Source: Shewanella eurypsychrophilus (lineage in GTDB: Bacteria > Pseudomonadota > Gammaproteobacteria > Enterobacterales > Shewanellaceae). From it: a stretch of 64,000 nucleotides of DNA. A program made the position numbers and the translations under genes. The stretch lies in contig NZ_CP045503.2 in NCBI RefSeq assembly GCF_007004545.3, positions 1,272,501 to 1,336,500 on the forward strand, given 5' to 3'. Below, one piece after another: positions 18,696-27,896 of this stretch. Below the pieces are notes generated by a model. The model was not told the origin of the DNA, did not search any database, and saw nothing but the letters and a program-made list of their open reading frames with translations. How positions within the stretch are numbered: the first letter of the stretch is position 1; each line of letters begins with the position of its first letter.

Positions 18696-19604
18696 ATGAA
18701 GAGTATCTATCACTGCCCAGTTTGTAACGAATCACTCATGCTTCACGAAGAGTCAAAAGGCCTGCATTGTGCCAATAAGCATCATTTCGATAAGAATGAG
18801 CATGGCTATTGGGTATTTAGTCAGGCGAAAAAGCCTAAGTTGGACTCTAGGCAGGTGATGCGGGGTAAGCGTTTTTTACTCGAGTCCGGTGTATTTTCTC
18901 CGCTTGTCGAGACGATAACAGAGATGCTCAAACCTCAGCTAGCGCATATTGCGTCTGAAGGGGCTATTCAGCATCTGGATTATGATTGTGGCGAAGGTTA
19001 CTACCTCAGGGCAATAAAGTCCGCCCTCGATGAGCCGTTGCAACAAGCCGAATTCAACCTGGTTCAGCATGGGGTCAATGAAGCCGAGAATGCACTCTTC
19101 TCAGCCGCTAAGATCGACGCTGAAGCTGAAGCTGAATCTAGCTCTAACTCTAACAGTGACTCTGGTAGTAACCCTGAACCAGCAGAAAAAAGCACCTTGA
19201 TTGTCAGCACGCTAAGAACGCTTCCTTTCGCAGATGGTAGCTTCGATTTAGTGACGCTAATCGATAAGCAACTCAAAGGAAAAGAGCCGCTTCGGGTTCT
19301 CAAGCAAGCAGGTTATCTATTGCAGGTCTCTCCCGCTCCACGGCACTTATGGCAGTTGAAAGGGTATATCTATCCAGATATGAAAGAGAAGGCTGTGCAA
19401 TCGAGTCAAGTGAGTGGACTTGAATTATTAGAGACTCAGAGAGTGACATTTAAGTTAAATGTTGACGGTGAGCAAGCGTTAACATTTTTAGAGATGACCC
19501 CTTATGCATGGCGGGCAAACGATAAAGTCAGAAAGCAGATCTCAAAAGCCCATTTTGATGAGCTAGAGATAGACTTTATTGTTACTTTATCCAAGAAGGA
19601 ATAA
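18696..19604 (+). CDS. rlmA: RlmA-like 23S rRNA (guanine-N1) methyltransferase
   Basis: Resembles RlmA, the SAM-dependent enzyme that methylates G745 of 23S rRNA. The N-terminal zinc finger is present (CPVC at 8-11, then C24 and H28/H29). The SAM motif is HLDYDCGEGYY where E. coli has LDIGCGEGYY. The C-terminal half keeps VSPAPRHLWQLKG, VDGEQALTFLEMTPYAWRA and a final beta strand. Two oddities are the altered first glycine of motif I and a low-complexity Ser/Asn/Glu insert (about residues 146-168) in the methyltransferase domain. Length is 302 against about 269 in E. coli. It may be active with a loop insertion or drifting in function. Confidence 0.82.
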   Translation: MKSIYHCPVCNESLMLHEESKGLHCANKHHFDKNEHGYWVFSQAKKPKLDSRQVMRGKRFLLESGVFSPLVETITEMLKPQLAHIASEGAIQHLDYDCGEGYYLRAIKSALDEPLQQAEFNLVQHGVNEAENALFSAAKIDAEAEAESSSNSNSDSGSNPEPAEKSTLIVSTLRTLPFADGSFDLVTLIDKQLKGKEPLRVLKQAGYLLQVSPAPRHLWQLKGYIYPDMKEKAVQSSQVSGLELLETQRVTFKLNVDGEQALTFLEMTPYAWRANDKVRKQISKAHFDELEIDFIVTLSKKE

Positions 19605-19800
19605 ATCTAACTAGGATTAAATCCTACTAGGGTTAACTTAGGCTGAACCAAAGCGGCCTAAACCTCTGGTGAGGAGATTAGCACTAGGCTTTGTTTGCAG
19701 TAGAGGTTAATCTTGAATCATCAGGGGATGAGTGTCTTAGCTGTCATGTTAGACCTGAAACAAGTGATCAATAAAAACACAATAGGAAATAGAGATACCG

Positions 19801-20706
19801 ATGATGCGATTATTGCTGCTGTTCATCTTAAGTGCCATTCCAGGCATTAGCTTAGCGAATGTCTATGCCTTACCTGAGAAAGGCAGTCGCCTTATTGGCG
19901 AGATACAGGAGCATATTGTTCAAAAGGGTGATTTTTTTCAGACCATTTCTAAACAATATAATGTTGGTATCTTGGAATTGATGGAGTCAAACCCTGGTGT
20001 TGACCCCTTTTTGCCTACACCGGGTTTAAAGCTTATCATTCCCACTCAGATGCTACTTCCAGATGTGCCGAGAAAAGGCATCGTGCTGAATTTACCTGAG
20101 CTTAGGCTCTACTATTTCTCCAAGAATGGTAAAGAGGTTCATGTATTTCCTGTTGGTATCGGCCGTATTGGCCGTGAAACTCCTGAAATGGTGACTAAAA
20201 TTAAGTCGAGGATCCCTAATCCTAGCTGGACACCGCCTGCGAGCATTCGAAAGGAGCATCTTGAAGAGCGCGGTGAAGTTCTTCCTCGTGTTGTTCAACC
20301 AGGCCCGGATAACCCATTAGGTAATTACGCGATGCAACTGTCATATGGTGATGGCAGTTATCTTATCCATGGCACTAACAAAGACTTTGGTGTTGGTATG
20401 CGTGTCAGCTCTGGTTGCGTGCGTCTCAACCCGGATGATATCGAGTGGCTATTTAATCAGACCAAGTATGGCGATCCCGTCCGAGTGATCAATCAGACGG
20501 TTAAGATCTCTACTGAACCTGATGGGCGTCATATCATAGAGGTACACTCAGCACTGTCTAAATCAGAGCTTGAGATGCAGCAAGAGAAAGTGGTCACCAT
20601 GAGTAAGGATATCGTCCAATTCATCAGTCAGGATGATGTAGACAGCTTTAAAGCCAACGATGCATTGCTGACTCAGAATGGCTTACCGATGAATATCAGG
20701 CTTTAA
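19801..20706 (+). CDS. L,D-transpeptidase (ErfK/YbiS/YcfS/YnhG family)
   Basis: Periplasmic enzyme of 301 residues. The signal peptide (1-19) is followed by a LysM-like domain (about 36-81, HIVQKGDFFQTISKQYN ... LIIPT) that binds murein. The YkuD catalytic domain has H190 (LIHGTN) and the nucleophile C206 in RVSSGCVRL. In E. coli, relatives attach the C-terminal Lys of Braun lipoprotein to diaminopimelate. The lpp gene lies immediately downstream and convergent, which favours that role over 3-3 crosslinking. Motif assignment is firm; substrate is inferred from context. Confidence 0.92.
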   Translation: MMRLLLLFILSAIPGISLANVYALPEKGSRLIGEIQEHIVQKGDFFQTISKQYNVGILELMESNPGVDPFLPTPGLKLIIPTQMLLPDVPRKGIVLNLPELRLYYFSKNGKEVHVFPVGIGRIGRETPEMVTKIKSRIPNPSWTPPASIRKEHLEERGEVLPRVVQPGPDNPLGNYAMQLSYGDGSYLIHGTNKDFGVGMRVSSGCVRLNPDDIEWLFNQTKYGDPVRVINQTVKISTEPDGRHIIEVHSALSKSELEMQQEKVVTMSKDIVQFISQDDVDSFKANDALLTQNGLPMNIRL

Positions 20707-20837
20707 AGGTCTGAAGAAGGTGTTTAGAGAAGGTTTAAACAAAATGCAAGGTGACTAAAGGCACGAGTTGCTAGTGACTAGGAAAGCGAACTAGTTAGTA
20801 GATCGGTAGTTAGAACATAAGCTGATAAGTGTGAAGA

Positions 20838-20862
20838 GGCGTCCCATGTGGGCGCTTTTTTT
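20838..20862 (+). terminator. Terminator after the L,D-transpeptidase
   Basis: A short GC-rich hairpin (GCG-t-CCC / GGGCGC) is followed by seven T residues. Confidence 0.7.
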
Positions 20863-20903
20863 GTGGGCTGAAATTGTAGAAGTTTGAGGAATGATAGTTT
20901 TAA

Positions 20904-20924
20904 GTTAAGAGTTAAGAGTTAAGA
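20904..20924. repeat. Three tandem GTTAAGA heptamers
   Basis: Three perfect 7-bp units lie in the gap between the transpeptidase and lpp. It is a small minisatellite of the kind that also appears, degenerate, after tsaD. Confidence 0.6.
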
Positions 20925-21064
20925 GTGACTGGAATGTACTTCGTCTTACTAATTTTCAGATTTACTGGTGCTTACTGCTTACTTGTATTAGTTTTATATT
21001 TTTTTGGGGGGCTTAGTTTCGATCTAGGTTTAGAGCTAGGTTTGGAGCTCGGAAGGGAGAACAT

Positions 21065-21090
21065 ATCGGCAACACATATGCATTGCCGAT
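21065..21090 (-). terminator. Hairpin downstream of lpp
   Basis: An 8-bp stem (ATCGGCAA / TTGCCGAT) with a 10-base loop lies just past the lpp stop. The minus-strand sequence that follows is not U-rich, so it may stabilise the abundant lpp mRNA rather than terminate it. Confidence 0.5.
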
Positions 21091-21099
21091 ACAGACAAA

Positions 21100-21366
21100 T
21101 TACTTCTTGTAAGAAGAAGCAACGTTGTCGATGCGATCGTTAGCGCGCTTAGCTTCTGCTTGTGCGTCCATAGCAGCTGCTTTTGCATCTTTAACGTCTG
21201 CAGAAAGAGCGCCTTGCTCAGACTTCAGAGAGCTAACTTCAGAAGATAGCTGGTCAACTTTGTTGCCTAGGTTAGCAACGCTTTCTTCTAGAGCAGTAGT
21301 GTTTGCACAGCCACCTAGTAGGGCAGTCATTGCTACGCCAGCAATCATCAGTACTTTTTTGTTCAT
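21100..21366 (-). CDS. lpp: Major outer-membrane (Braun-type) lipoprotein Lpp
   Basis: An 88-residue lipoprotein. The signal peptide ends in a lipobox (LLGGC, lipidated C20). The rest is a continuous heptad-repeat helix (LEESVANLGNKVDQLSSEVS and onward) that should form the trimeric coiled coil. It ends SYKK, matching the KYRK end of E. coli Lpp whose terminal Lys is linked to peptidoglycan. Some Shewanella relatives are annotated only as Lpp-repeat proteins. Convergence with an L,D-transpeptidase supports murein attachment. The Shine-Dalgarno AAAGGGA sits inside a small GGGATTTCCC hairpin. Confidence 0.9.
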   Translation of the reverse strand: MNKKVLMIAGVAMTALLGGCANTTALEESVANLGNKVDQLSSEVSSLKSEQGALSADVKDAKAAAMDAQAEAKRANDRIDNVASSYKK

Positions 21367-21562
21367 TGGGAAATCCCTTTAAATAGGTTGGATAGATATT
21401 AAACAGCTGTACTATACAACTGCCACCGATAGATTATGTCATAGCTATTTTATTTTGCTATGAATTTTCACTCTAAGGTCTGAATACCTTAACGAATATA
21501 GCTTTAAATGCAAGTTGAACGCTCTAATATTGAGCTTTTAATATCAATATCTAACAATTTAT

Positions 21563-21584
21563 AGGCATAATATTTTTTATGCCT
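21563..21584 (-). terminator. Hairpin after cca
   Basis: An 8-bp stem (AGGCATAA / TTATGCCT) lies three bases past the cca stop. No strong U-tract follows on the minus strand, so termination is uncertain. Confidence 0.45.
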
Positions 21585-21586
21585 CG

Positions 21587-22828
21587 TTATAGTGCAGCAC
21601 TTTTATTAAATCTTTGCTTAACTTTTGCGACATTTTCAATACGCTGTATTTGCAATTGCTGTTTTATTTCAGCTCCTTTAAAGCCGGCTTCAATAATAGG
21701 TTTCACTGCCACAGAGCTGGCGATGTGAAAAGCAGCTTTAAAGTAATCGGCTTGAGGGTAGCTTTGATTTTCTAACCCAAGTCTTCCTTTAGTATCAGCT
21801 TCACAAGCTAGCAGGAGCTGCTCTAATCGATGTGGCTTTCGCCAAAGATCTGCCTTGTCGAAAATGTTAATGAGGGTTTCGGGTCTAAGTTCGGCAATAT
21901 TATGTATATTTTGATGTTGGTCGCTGACTAGCAGGGCCAAGTCTCTATATTCATTAGGGACCTTAATTCGAGTACACAGCGCCTTGATGGGGGCGAGTCC
22001 TTTCTGGCCGTGACCATGATGTTTTGGCAGATGCTCTTTTGGACTCAAGGCTTTACCGAGATCGTGAACAAGGGCGGCAAAACGTACTGCCTTATCATTG
22101 GATAGTTTTGCGGCTTGTTTGAGCACCATTAATGTATGTATCCCAGTATCAATTTCCGGGTGCCACTTCTCTGGTTGAGGTACGCCAAATAGTGCGTCAA
22201 TTTCAGGGAACAAAATGGCCAAGGCACCACATTGTCTAAGCACGTCGATAAATATCTGTGGGCTATCAGTGCTCAATGCTTTATCGAGTTCTAGAAATAC
22301 GCGTTCAGCGGTTAAGGCTTCTAGCTCTCCACTCGCGCTTATACGGCGCATTAAGTCGAGGGTTTCGGTGGCGATAGTAAAACCTTGGCTATGGAATCTA
22401 GCCGCGAAACGAGCGACTCTGAGCACTCTGAGTGGATCTTCAATAAATGCATCAGATACATGGCGAAGCACTCGCTTGTCGATATCTGCAATACCGCCAT
22501 AGGGATCGAATAGCTTGCCAGTATCATCCTGAGCGATGGCATTGATCGTCAGGTCTCGACGCAGCAGGTCTTGTTCGAGTGTCACTTGGGGGCTCGCATG
22601 GCAGCTAAAGCCTGCATAACCCGCTGCCGTTTTACGCTCTGTTCGCGCTAAGGCGTATTCCTGTTTTGTTTTTGGGTGCAAAAATACCGGAAAGTCTTTA
22701 CCGACTTGCTGATAGCCCAAATGCATCATATCCTCAGGCGTTGCACCTACGACCATATAGTCATGGTCTTTCACTGGAAGTTTGAGTAAGTTATCGCGCA
22801 CTGCGCCGCCGACGAGGTAAAATTTCAC
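21587..22828 (-). CDS. cca: CCA-adding tRNA nucleotidyltransferase with HD domain
   Basis: Adds or repairs the 3' CCA of tRNAs. [10 protein letters not shown] (nucleotidyltransferase signature) and KDHDYMVVG with the catalytic Asp pair are followed by [12 protein letters not shown] and [12 protein letters not shown]. An HD phosphohydrolase domain follows ([10 protein letters not shown]), which in E. coli Cca gives phosphatase and phosphodiesterase activity. The frame opens at ATG 22840, but relatives begin [12 protein letters not shown], so GTG at 22828 (413 residues) is the likelier start. Confidence 0.95.
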   Translation of the reverse strand: MKFYLVGGAVRDNLLKLPVKDHDYMVVGATPEDMMHLGYQQVGKDFPVFLHPKTKQEYALARTERKTAAGYAGFSCHASPQVTLEQDLLRRDLTINAIAQDDTGKLFDPYGGIADIDKRVLRHVSDAFIEDPLRVLRVARFAARFHSQGFTIATETLDLMRRISASGELEALTAERVFLELDKALSTDSPQIFIDVLRQCGALAILFPEIDALFGVPQPEKWHPEIDTGIHTLMVLKQAAKLSNDKAVRFAALVHDLGKALSPKEHLPKHHGHGQKGLAPIKALCTRIKVPNEYRDLALLVSDQHQNIHNIAELRPETLINIFDKADLWRKPHRLEQLLLACEADTKGRLGLENQSYPQADYFKAAFHIASSVAVKPIIEAGFKGAEIKQQLQIQRIENVAKVKQRFNKSAAL

Positions 22829-23070
22829 TTTCCAATCCACTGTTTATTTTGTTCACTTATTTATATAAATCTTATCACGCATTGGCATATTACATTCAGA
22901 TATCAATTTTCAGTTTGAGCTACTGGGCTGAATATCGATTTGAAGGGGTATTTAGGTTATTTTTTTGGTTTTTGTTAAGCATTTTTTGACAAGGTGGGCG
23001 GTTAGCTTTAATTTGGACTGTTTTTTGTATTTTATAACCGAAAAATGACCGGTTAAGGATTGATTTCAGT

Positions 23071-24699
23071 ATGTACAAGGCGTTTTTTGGATTGAGCGAT
23101 AACCCTTTCTCTATCGCACCGAACCCTCATTATCTATTTCTCAGCGATAGGCACCGTGAAGCATTAGCTCATTTGACCTATGGATTAGGTGAAACGGGTG
23201 GCTTTGTATTGTTAACCGGTGAGGTAGGCACAGGTAAAACCACTGTGTCTCGTTGTTTACTTAACCAATTACCTGAAAACACCGATACGGCGTTTATTCT
23301 CAATCCATCACTTACTGAGCAGGAGCTGCTGGCCACTCTGTGTGATGAGTTGAAAATTGTTTATGAAAAAGACCCAAGTCTAAAGCAACTGACAGACCTT
23401 TTGAGTCAGTTTTTACTAGCCAACCATAGTAAGGGCCGAAACACCGTGCTCATCATTGATGAAGCTCAGCACCTTAGACCTGAAGTACTCGAGCAGTTAC
23501 GTTTACTGACTAACCTTGAAACCGATACTAAGAAACTCTTGCAGGTGATCCTAATTGGTCAGCCTGAATTACAACAGTTGTTGAGAAGGCAAGAGTTACG
23601 GCAACTGGCTCAAAGAATTACTGCGCGATATCATTTATTGCCTCTGACGCTTGAGGAGGTTGGCTTGTATGTTCAGCATCGACTTCAAGTCGGCGGCCGC
23701 CATGAGCCGCTATTTAATCGCGCCGCAATTAAAACCTTACATAAATTTAGTGGTGGGATCCCAAGATTGATTAACTTGCTCTGTGAGCGAGCGTTAATGG
23801 CAGGCTATGCCCAATCTAAAGTGCCGATTGATCGTAAAATGGTTAACTCAGCAGCTGCCGAAGTCTTAGGTGAAGACATTAAACAGCGCAGCTATTTATT
23901 ACCAATAGTTGCGGCTTCTGCGCTCGCGCTAAGTGGTGTATTAGCCTTCATGTTATTTACTAATACAAACGGGTCAACACAAGGTGAGTTTGCCTTAACG
24001 TCCTCAGTAAATTCGACTACGGCTAAAAGCGAACTTGTGCCGTCACCTGTAAAAAAAGATCGCGATGCTGTTTCGAGTTCGAGTCAAAGAGTACTTAATG
24101 AGGCGATTAAACAAAGTCGTGATATTGATACCGCCTATGCAAGCATTTTAGGGCTTTGGGATAAGGTGCCATACATTGGACTCTCTGCGTGCCAATCGGC
24201 GGAGCAACAAGGCCTTTCTTGTTTCCAACAACAGGGAAACTGGAATTCACTCATACGCTTAAATTTTCCAGCTATCGTTTACCTTATCGATAGTCAGCAA
24301 CAAGCTTTTTATGGCACGCTAGTTTCACGCCATGGTGAACAGTTATTACTGCAGCTTAACGAACAGCAACTTTGGGTTGATAGAGACTGGTTTACACGCC
24401 ACTTTAGTGGCACGTTTGAGATCCTTTGGCAGCAGCCGAGCAGCCAGCCAAGAGAAATTGGCAAGGGCTCAAGTGCTGAACAGATCCAATGGTTAGAAAA
24501 CAGTTTAGCTGAGATAGATAACTCGTCGCCAAGGCTCGTCGATAATTTTGATGCAAGACTAGAGCGCAAGCTGATGCTGTTTCAGCGTCAACATGGTTTA
24601 AGAGCCGATGCTATTGCCGGCAGTCAGACATTAGTACAGCTTAACCTTTATTTGAGCGCAGAAGGTCCGAGATTGGTTGAAGGGAAAAGGAATTACTGA
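23071..24699 (+). CDS. gspA: Type II secretion accessory ATPase GspA/ExeA with peptidoglycan-binding domain
   Basis: Inner-membrane AAA+ ATPase that with GspB helps the type II secretin assemble through the cell wall. Walker A is GEVGTGKTT (50-58) and Walker B TVLIIDEAQ (125-133). A single membrane segment lies at about 275-296. A periplasmic part ends in a peptidoglycan-binding repeat (about 470-530, with KLMLFQRQHGLRADAIAGSQ). At 542 residues it is the full ExeA architecture, which distinguishes it from the shorter MshM ATPases. It overlaps gspB by one base (TGATG). Confidence 0.92.
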   Translation: MYKAFFGLSDNPFSIAPNPHYLFLSDRHREALAHLTYGLGETGGFVLLTGEVGTGKTTVSRCLLNQLPENTDTAFILNPSLTEQELLATLCDELKIVYEKDPSLKQLTDLLSQFLLANHSKGRNTVLIIDEAQHLRPEVLEQLRLLTNLETDTKKLLQVILIGQPELQQLLRRQELRQLAQRITARYHLLPLTLEEVGLYVQHRLQVGGRHEPLFNRAAIKTLHKFSGGIPRLINLLCERALMAGYAQSKVPIDRKMVNSAAAEVLGEDIKQRSYLLPIVAASALALSGVLAFMLFTNTNGSTQGEFALTSSVNSTTAKSELVPSPVKKDRDAVSSSSQRVLNEAIKQSRDIDTAYASILGLWDKVPYIGLSACQSAEQQGLSCFQQQGNWNSLIRLNFPAIVYLIDSQQQAFYGTLVSRHGEQLLLQLNEQQLWVDRDWFTRHFSGTFEILWQQPSSQPREIGKGSSAEQIQWLENSLAEIDNSSPRLVDNFDARLERKLMLFQRQHGLRADAIAGSQTLVQLNLYLSAEGPRLVEGKRNY

Positions 24700-25700
24700 T
24701 GTCGATTTTACTCGATGCCGTGACACGAGCTAAGCAACAAGAGTCAGATAGTTTGTTAGATCCAGTGTTAACTCCAAGAGCCCAATACGATAGCTTTGCT
24801 GGGAGTAATCAACGGGTTTTAGTATTGATGTGCGCCAGTCTGGTTGTTTTTCTTTTACTTGTCATCGCTTGGTTAGGCAGTCGTGCCTTTTTCAGTGAAT
24901 CAAATCAAGAGCCCACTGAGCAGCTGGTTGCTGCAGTTTCACTGCATGTGGAGCAGACGACACAAGCTGTGAATGACCCAAAGCTTGTTGAGGCGGAAGC
25001 GAACGTACAGAGCGTGAGACTGGCCGGGAAGGTGACTTTACCGTTAGCGACTGAGCGCCCGCAATCGGTTCGCCAAGTGCAGGCATCTTCTTTCGCTACT
25101 GCAACTGTTAGGCCTAACAATAACCAGGTGATAAATACTCAGGTTATTAATCGTCAGGTTGAACAATATAGCCAATCAAATGCCACTAGTTATCCAGGCA
25201 GTGAACCAAGCAGTTATCCAAGCAGTGAGCCAATAATACTCGGCGCCAATGCCAATCAAAAAGGTCAGGATATGTTGGCTTCACTTAAGTTTCAAGTCGA
25301 TGCTGCAGCTGCCGAAGTTGGCTTAGAAAATAGCCCGAAAAACTATAAGAGTGAAAATAACCTATTGGCGGCATTTGAGGCTGCACTTAAAGAGGTTGAG
25401 GTTAAAAATTCCTTAACAAGGCCTGTGACTCCAGCCGAGCTCGACCCAATTCCGACACCTAAGCCCGACGAACTGCCAAAGTATGGTCAATTACCCGCAG
25501 GCATTCAGTTGCAAATCCCTGAATTCAATATCAATGCCCATGTTTATTCCAGTGACCCAAATAATCGTTGGCTTAATGTCGATGGTGCAGAGCTGCAGGA
25601 AGGAGACACTATAGGTGGCAAGTTAGAAATCATTGAGATAAGACCAAGAGATATAGTGCTAGCGATTCAAGGTACTCAGTTTAAGGTGCCGGCAATATAG
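24699..25700 (+). CDS. gspB: Type II secretion protein GspB/ExeB
   Basis: Partner of GspA. The 333-residue protein has a short cytoplasmic N-terminus (SILLDAVTRAKQQ, typical of GspB), one membrane segment at about 40-63, a long low-complexity periplasmic linker rich in Ser, Asn and Gln, and a C-terminal GspB domain (about 270-333, including LQIPEFNINAHVYSSDPNNR and WLNVDGAELQEGDTI). It is coupled to gspA and closed by a strong terminator, so the two form a complete bicistronic unit apart from the main gsp operon. Confidence 0.9.
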   Translation: MSILLDAVTRAKQQESDSLLDPVLTPRAQYDSFAGSNQRVLVLMCASLVVFLLLVIAWLGSRAFFSESNQEPTEQLVAAVSLHVEQTTQAVNDPKLVEAEANVQSVRLAGKVTLPLATERPQSVRQVQASSFATATVRPNNNQVINTQVINRQVEQYSQSNATSYPGSEPSSYPSSEPIILGANANQKGQDMLASLKFQVDAAAAEVGLENSPKNYKSENNLLAAFEAALKEVEVKNSLTRPVTPAELDPIPTPKPDELPKYGQLPAGIQLQIPEFNINAHVYSSDPNNRWLNVDGAELQEGDTIGGKLEIIEIRPRDIVLAIQGTQFKVPAI

Positions 25701-25737
25701 AATCTAGGAATCTAGGGGCTAGGCGCCTAATGCAGAC

Positions 25738-25771
25738 AAAAAATGGGCGCCAATCGGCGCCCATTTTTTTT
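25738..25771. terminator. Strong bidirectional terminator between gspB and nhaD
   Basis: The perfect inverted repeat AAAAAATGGGCGCC-AATC-GGCGCCCATTTTTT has A and T tails on both sides and serves the two convergent genes. Confidence 0.92.
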
Positions 25772-25782
25772 ATCGAGTCTGC

Positions 25783-27030
25783 TTAGCCAAACATCTTATA
25801 GGATAGGAACAGGGTTAAACCATAGCCTAGGCTGTAACAGAGCAGTAATGCAGGTACATATCTAAGATAACTAACGAACGTCAGCTCTTTGACCTTGCTC
25901 ATGGCTATGATGCCTGATGCAGAGCCAATCACTAATAATGAACCACCCACCCCGACTGAATAGGTTAACCCTAGCCACTCAGGGGTGTTAAGAATAGGTT
26001 CTGCTTTTAATAGTGCAGCAGTCAATGGCACGTTATCGAGCAGGGCTGAGCCTATACCTGTGACGAAGTTAGAGATATTGGGGTCAAATTGCGCATAGAC
26101 TTGGGTGAGTAAATCTAAGGTACCTATCTCTTTGAGCATGCCCACAAGTAGCAAGATCCCGAGAAAAAATAACAAGGTATCAAATTCAACCTGACGAATA
26201 TATTCGAGGATCTGCAACTCTTCTTTATCGCTGCGGCTTGTATTGCCAACCAAGAACATAATCGATAGGCCTGTGAGAAAGGTCAGTACAGGGGGGATGC
26301 CAAATAGCACATTGAGTGCCATGGTCGCAATAATGGTAGAAAAGAAGATGACGGCAATCAACACATCGACTTTGTGGTAATCACGTTTTATCGGTGTGGT
26401 GCTGACATATCCTTCAGCTTTAAGTGAAAACAGTACAGCGAGGAGCATAACGCTAACTGCTGCTGGCAAGAAGAGGATCAATAACTCTGACATCTGCACA
26501 TGACCACCAAGGAAAATCATCAAGGTGGTGACGTCGCCAGTGATAAGAGCGACTCCACCAGAGTTCACAGCAAAGATAATCAACACCGCCATACGGCGAC
26601 GCATTTGGCTTTCGAGTTTAAAGGTTGTCAGTAAGCCAAGCGAGACGAGTGTGGCTGTGACATTGTCACAGATAGCTGAAAGCACTAAAGAGAATAGTGC
26701 GACCTGTATCATCAGCATGCGAACTGATACCCGTTGTGGGAATAGTTTCTGCACTAAAATCTGGATCATACCTTTTGCATTAAGGTATGCGACAAAGGTC
26801 ATTGTCGACATGAGGAATAGCCATAAAGTGGCAATTTCAAGTAAGTTTTCGTTTAGCTCTGCTTCGACAATTTTCTGCTGGCCAGGATCGCCTGCTGACA
26901 TGAATAGTACAACCCATGAAACACAGCCAAAAAATAGCGTGGTCTTGGCTTTGTTAAGATGAGTGATCTCTTCGAAAATAATACTTAATAGCGCTAAAAC
27001 GGCAAGGGATATCAGAAATATGTTGAGCAT
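25783..27030 (-). CDS. nhaD: Na+/H+ antiporter NhaD
   Basis: Inner-membrane antiporter of the ion-transporter superfamily that expels Na+ (and Li+), as expected for a marine bacterium. It has about 12 hydrophobic segments in 415 residues. Conserved features include SAICDNVTATLVSLGL, the polar NSGGVALITGDVTTLMI region, and in the second half SALLDNVPLTAALLK and VGGSLLVIGSASG. The paired DNVTA/DNVPL motifs, one in each inverted half, are characteristic. It has its own long upstream region. Confidence 0.93.
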   Translation of the reverse strand: MLNIFLISLAVLALLSIIFEEITHLNKAKTTLFFGCVSWVVLFMSAGDPGQQKIVEAELNENLLEIATLWLFLMSTMTFVAYLNAKGMIQILVQKLFPQRVSVRMLMIQVALFSLVLSAICDNVTATLVSLGLLTTFKLESQMRRRMAVLIIFAVNSGGVALITGDVTTLMIFLGGHVQMSELLILFLPAAVSVMLLAVLFSLKAEGYVSTTPIKRDYHKVDVLIAVIFFSTIIATMALNVLFGIPPVLTFLTGLSIMFLVGNTSRSDKEELQILEYIRQVEFDTLLFFLGILLLVGMLKEIGTLDLLTQVYAQFDPNISNFVTGIGSALLDNVPLTAALLKAEPILNTPEWLGLTYSVGVGGSLLVIGSASGIIAMSKVKELTFVSYLRYVPALLLCYSLGYGLTLFLSYKMFG

Positions 27031-27438
27031 ACATCAATTCCTACAGCGGGTTTATTGCTTGTTGTGGCTAAACAAACAAGGTCATTAATTAAGGTTTGAT
27101 TAAGCTTGGGGTGGTAAGCGAGCGGATTAGGCCATAGTGATGTTAATAAAACAAGTGTTAACTCGATCTCGTTTTTGCTTATTTCGTGCCTGACGTCACC
27201 TTAAAGTGCTGACTAATAACCGTGTATGGCTGGTTTAAGCCTAAAAAGAATACTTAATGAAGGGCTGATTAAACTTAGTTCATTTTGTTTGAGTGACAGT
27301 TATCTTTAAATAAAAGCATTTAAGGTGTGAAATTTTTTTCCGTTCTTGTTTTACGACTCGCCTAAAAAATATCTGTAGTTCTAGAGACTTAATTGAGTGT
27401 GTTTTTTAAGCTGTGTTGCTAACTGAAGTTTAAAGCAC

Positions 27439-27466
27439 TTTTGACAGAAAGTTGACCTTGTCAAAA
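27439..27466. promoter_or_regulatory. Inverted repeat TTTTGACA-N12-TGTCAAAA, candidate operator
   Basis: Perfect 8-bp arms with centres about two helical turns apart end two bases before the -35 of the promoter at 27469. This is a plausible binding site for a dimeric regulator; no named family is matched. Confidence 0.4.
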
Positions 27467-27468
27467 TC

Positions 27469-27497
27469 TTGACCGCCTACTAAATAAACAGTATCTT
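27469..27497 (+). promoter_or_regulatory. Sigma-70 promoter for the 66-residue membrane protein
   Basis: TTGACC (27469-27474), a 17-bp spacer and TATCTT (27492-27497) form the promoter. The predicted transcript starts about 70 bases before the gene. Confidence 0.55.
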
Positions 27498-27574
27498 GTG
27501 CCCATTAAAGCTTAGTCATACTAGATCTAGTGTTTCTATGCCCAATGATGATGAATTAGTGAGAAGAGTCGATA

Positions 27575-27775
27575 ATGAAATTTTTAGTTCGAGCTGTATT
27601 ATTACTTGGCTCCTTAGTTTGGTTAGTGGTCTGTGCAAAGCAACTAGTGAGCTTAGGGGTGGTTGATAACCCTTCTGTTGCTATGGATAATACCCAGCTG
27701 CTGATCCAGGGCGTTATAGCCTTGATTATCTTGCGCTCTACATGGGGATCAAAAAGAAATAGAGATAGCTATTAA
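27575..27775 (+). CDS. Small two-span membrane protein, unknown function
   Basis: A 66-residue protein with two hydrophobic segments (about 5-26 and 43-58) and a basic tail (WGSKRNRDSY). A GAAGAG Shine-Dalgarno and the promoter upstream support expression. I do not recognise a family. It is bounded by divergent nhaD and convergent hemL. Confidence 0.6.
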   Translation: MKFLVRAVLLLGSLVWLVVCAKQLVSLGVVDNPSVAMDNTQLLIQGVIALIILRSTWGSKRNRDSY

Positions 27776-27850
27776 CCTGTTATTCATCAAGGGTTACAGA
27801 TACGCAAGCCTGCTTGTATTGTCTGCTTGTATAGGCAAAAAACAGGCAAT

Positions 27851-27876
27851 AAAAAAGGATGCTGTTAGCATCCTTT
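27851..27876 (-). terminator. Terminator after hemL
   Basis: A 10-bp stem (AAAGGATGCT / AGCATCCTTT) with a three-base loop. On the minus strand it ends in TTTTTT. It lies about 105 bases past the hemL stop, beyond the duplicated hemL tail. Confidence 0.8.
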
Positions 27877-27896
27877 CAAGTCGTAAGCATTAACTC

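Larger units (their letters stand above)
27031..27574. other. 544-bp AT-rich intergenic region between divergent nhaD and a small membrane protein gene
   Basis: No gene is supported. It holds an inverted repeat and promoter near its right end (listed separately). Presumably the nhaD promoter is near its left end, though I could not place it. Confidence 0.5.

Noticed and set aside
20925-21143. 72-codon plus-strand ORF running into lpp
   Set aside because: It starts in a minisatellite and overlaps the 3' end of the strongly supported lpp gene.
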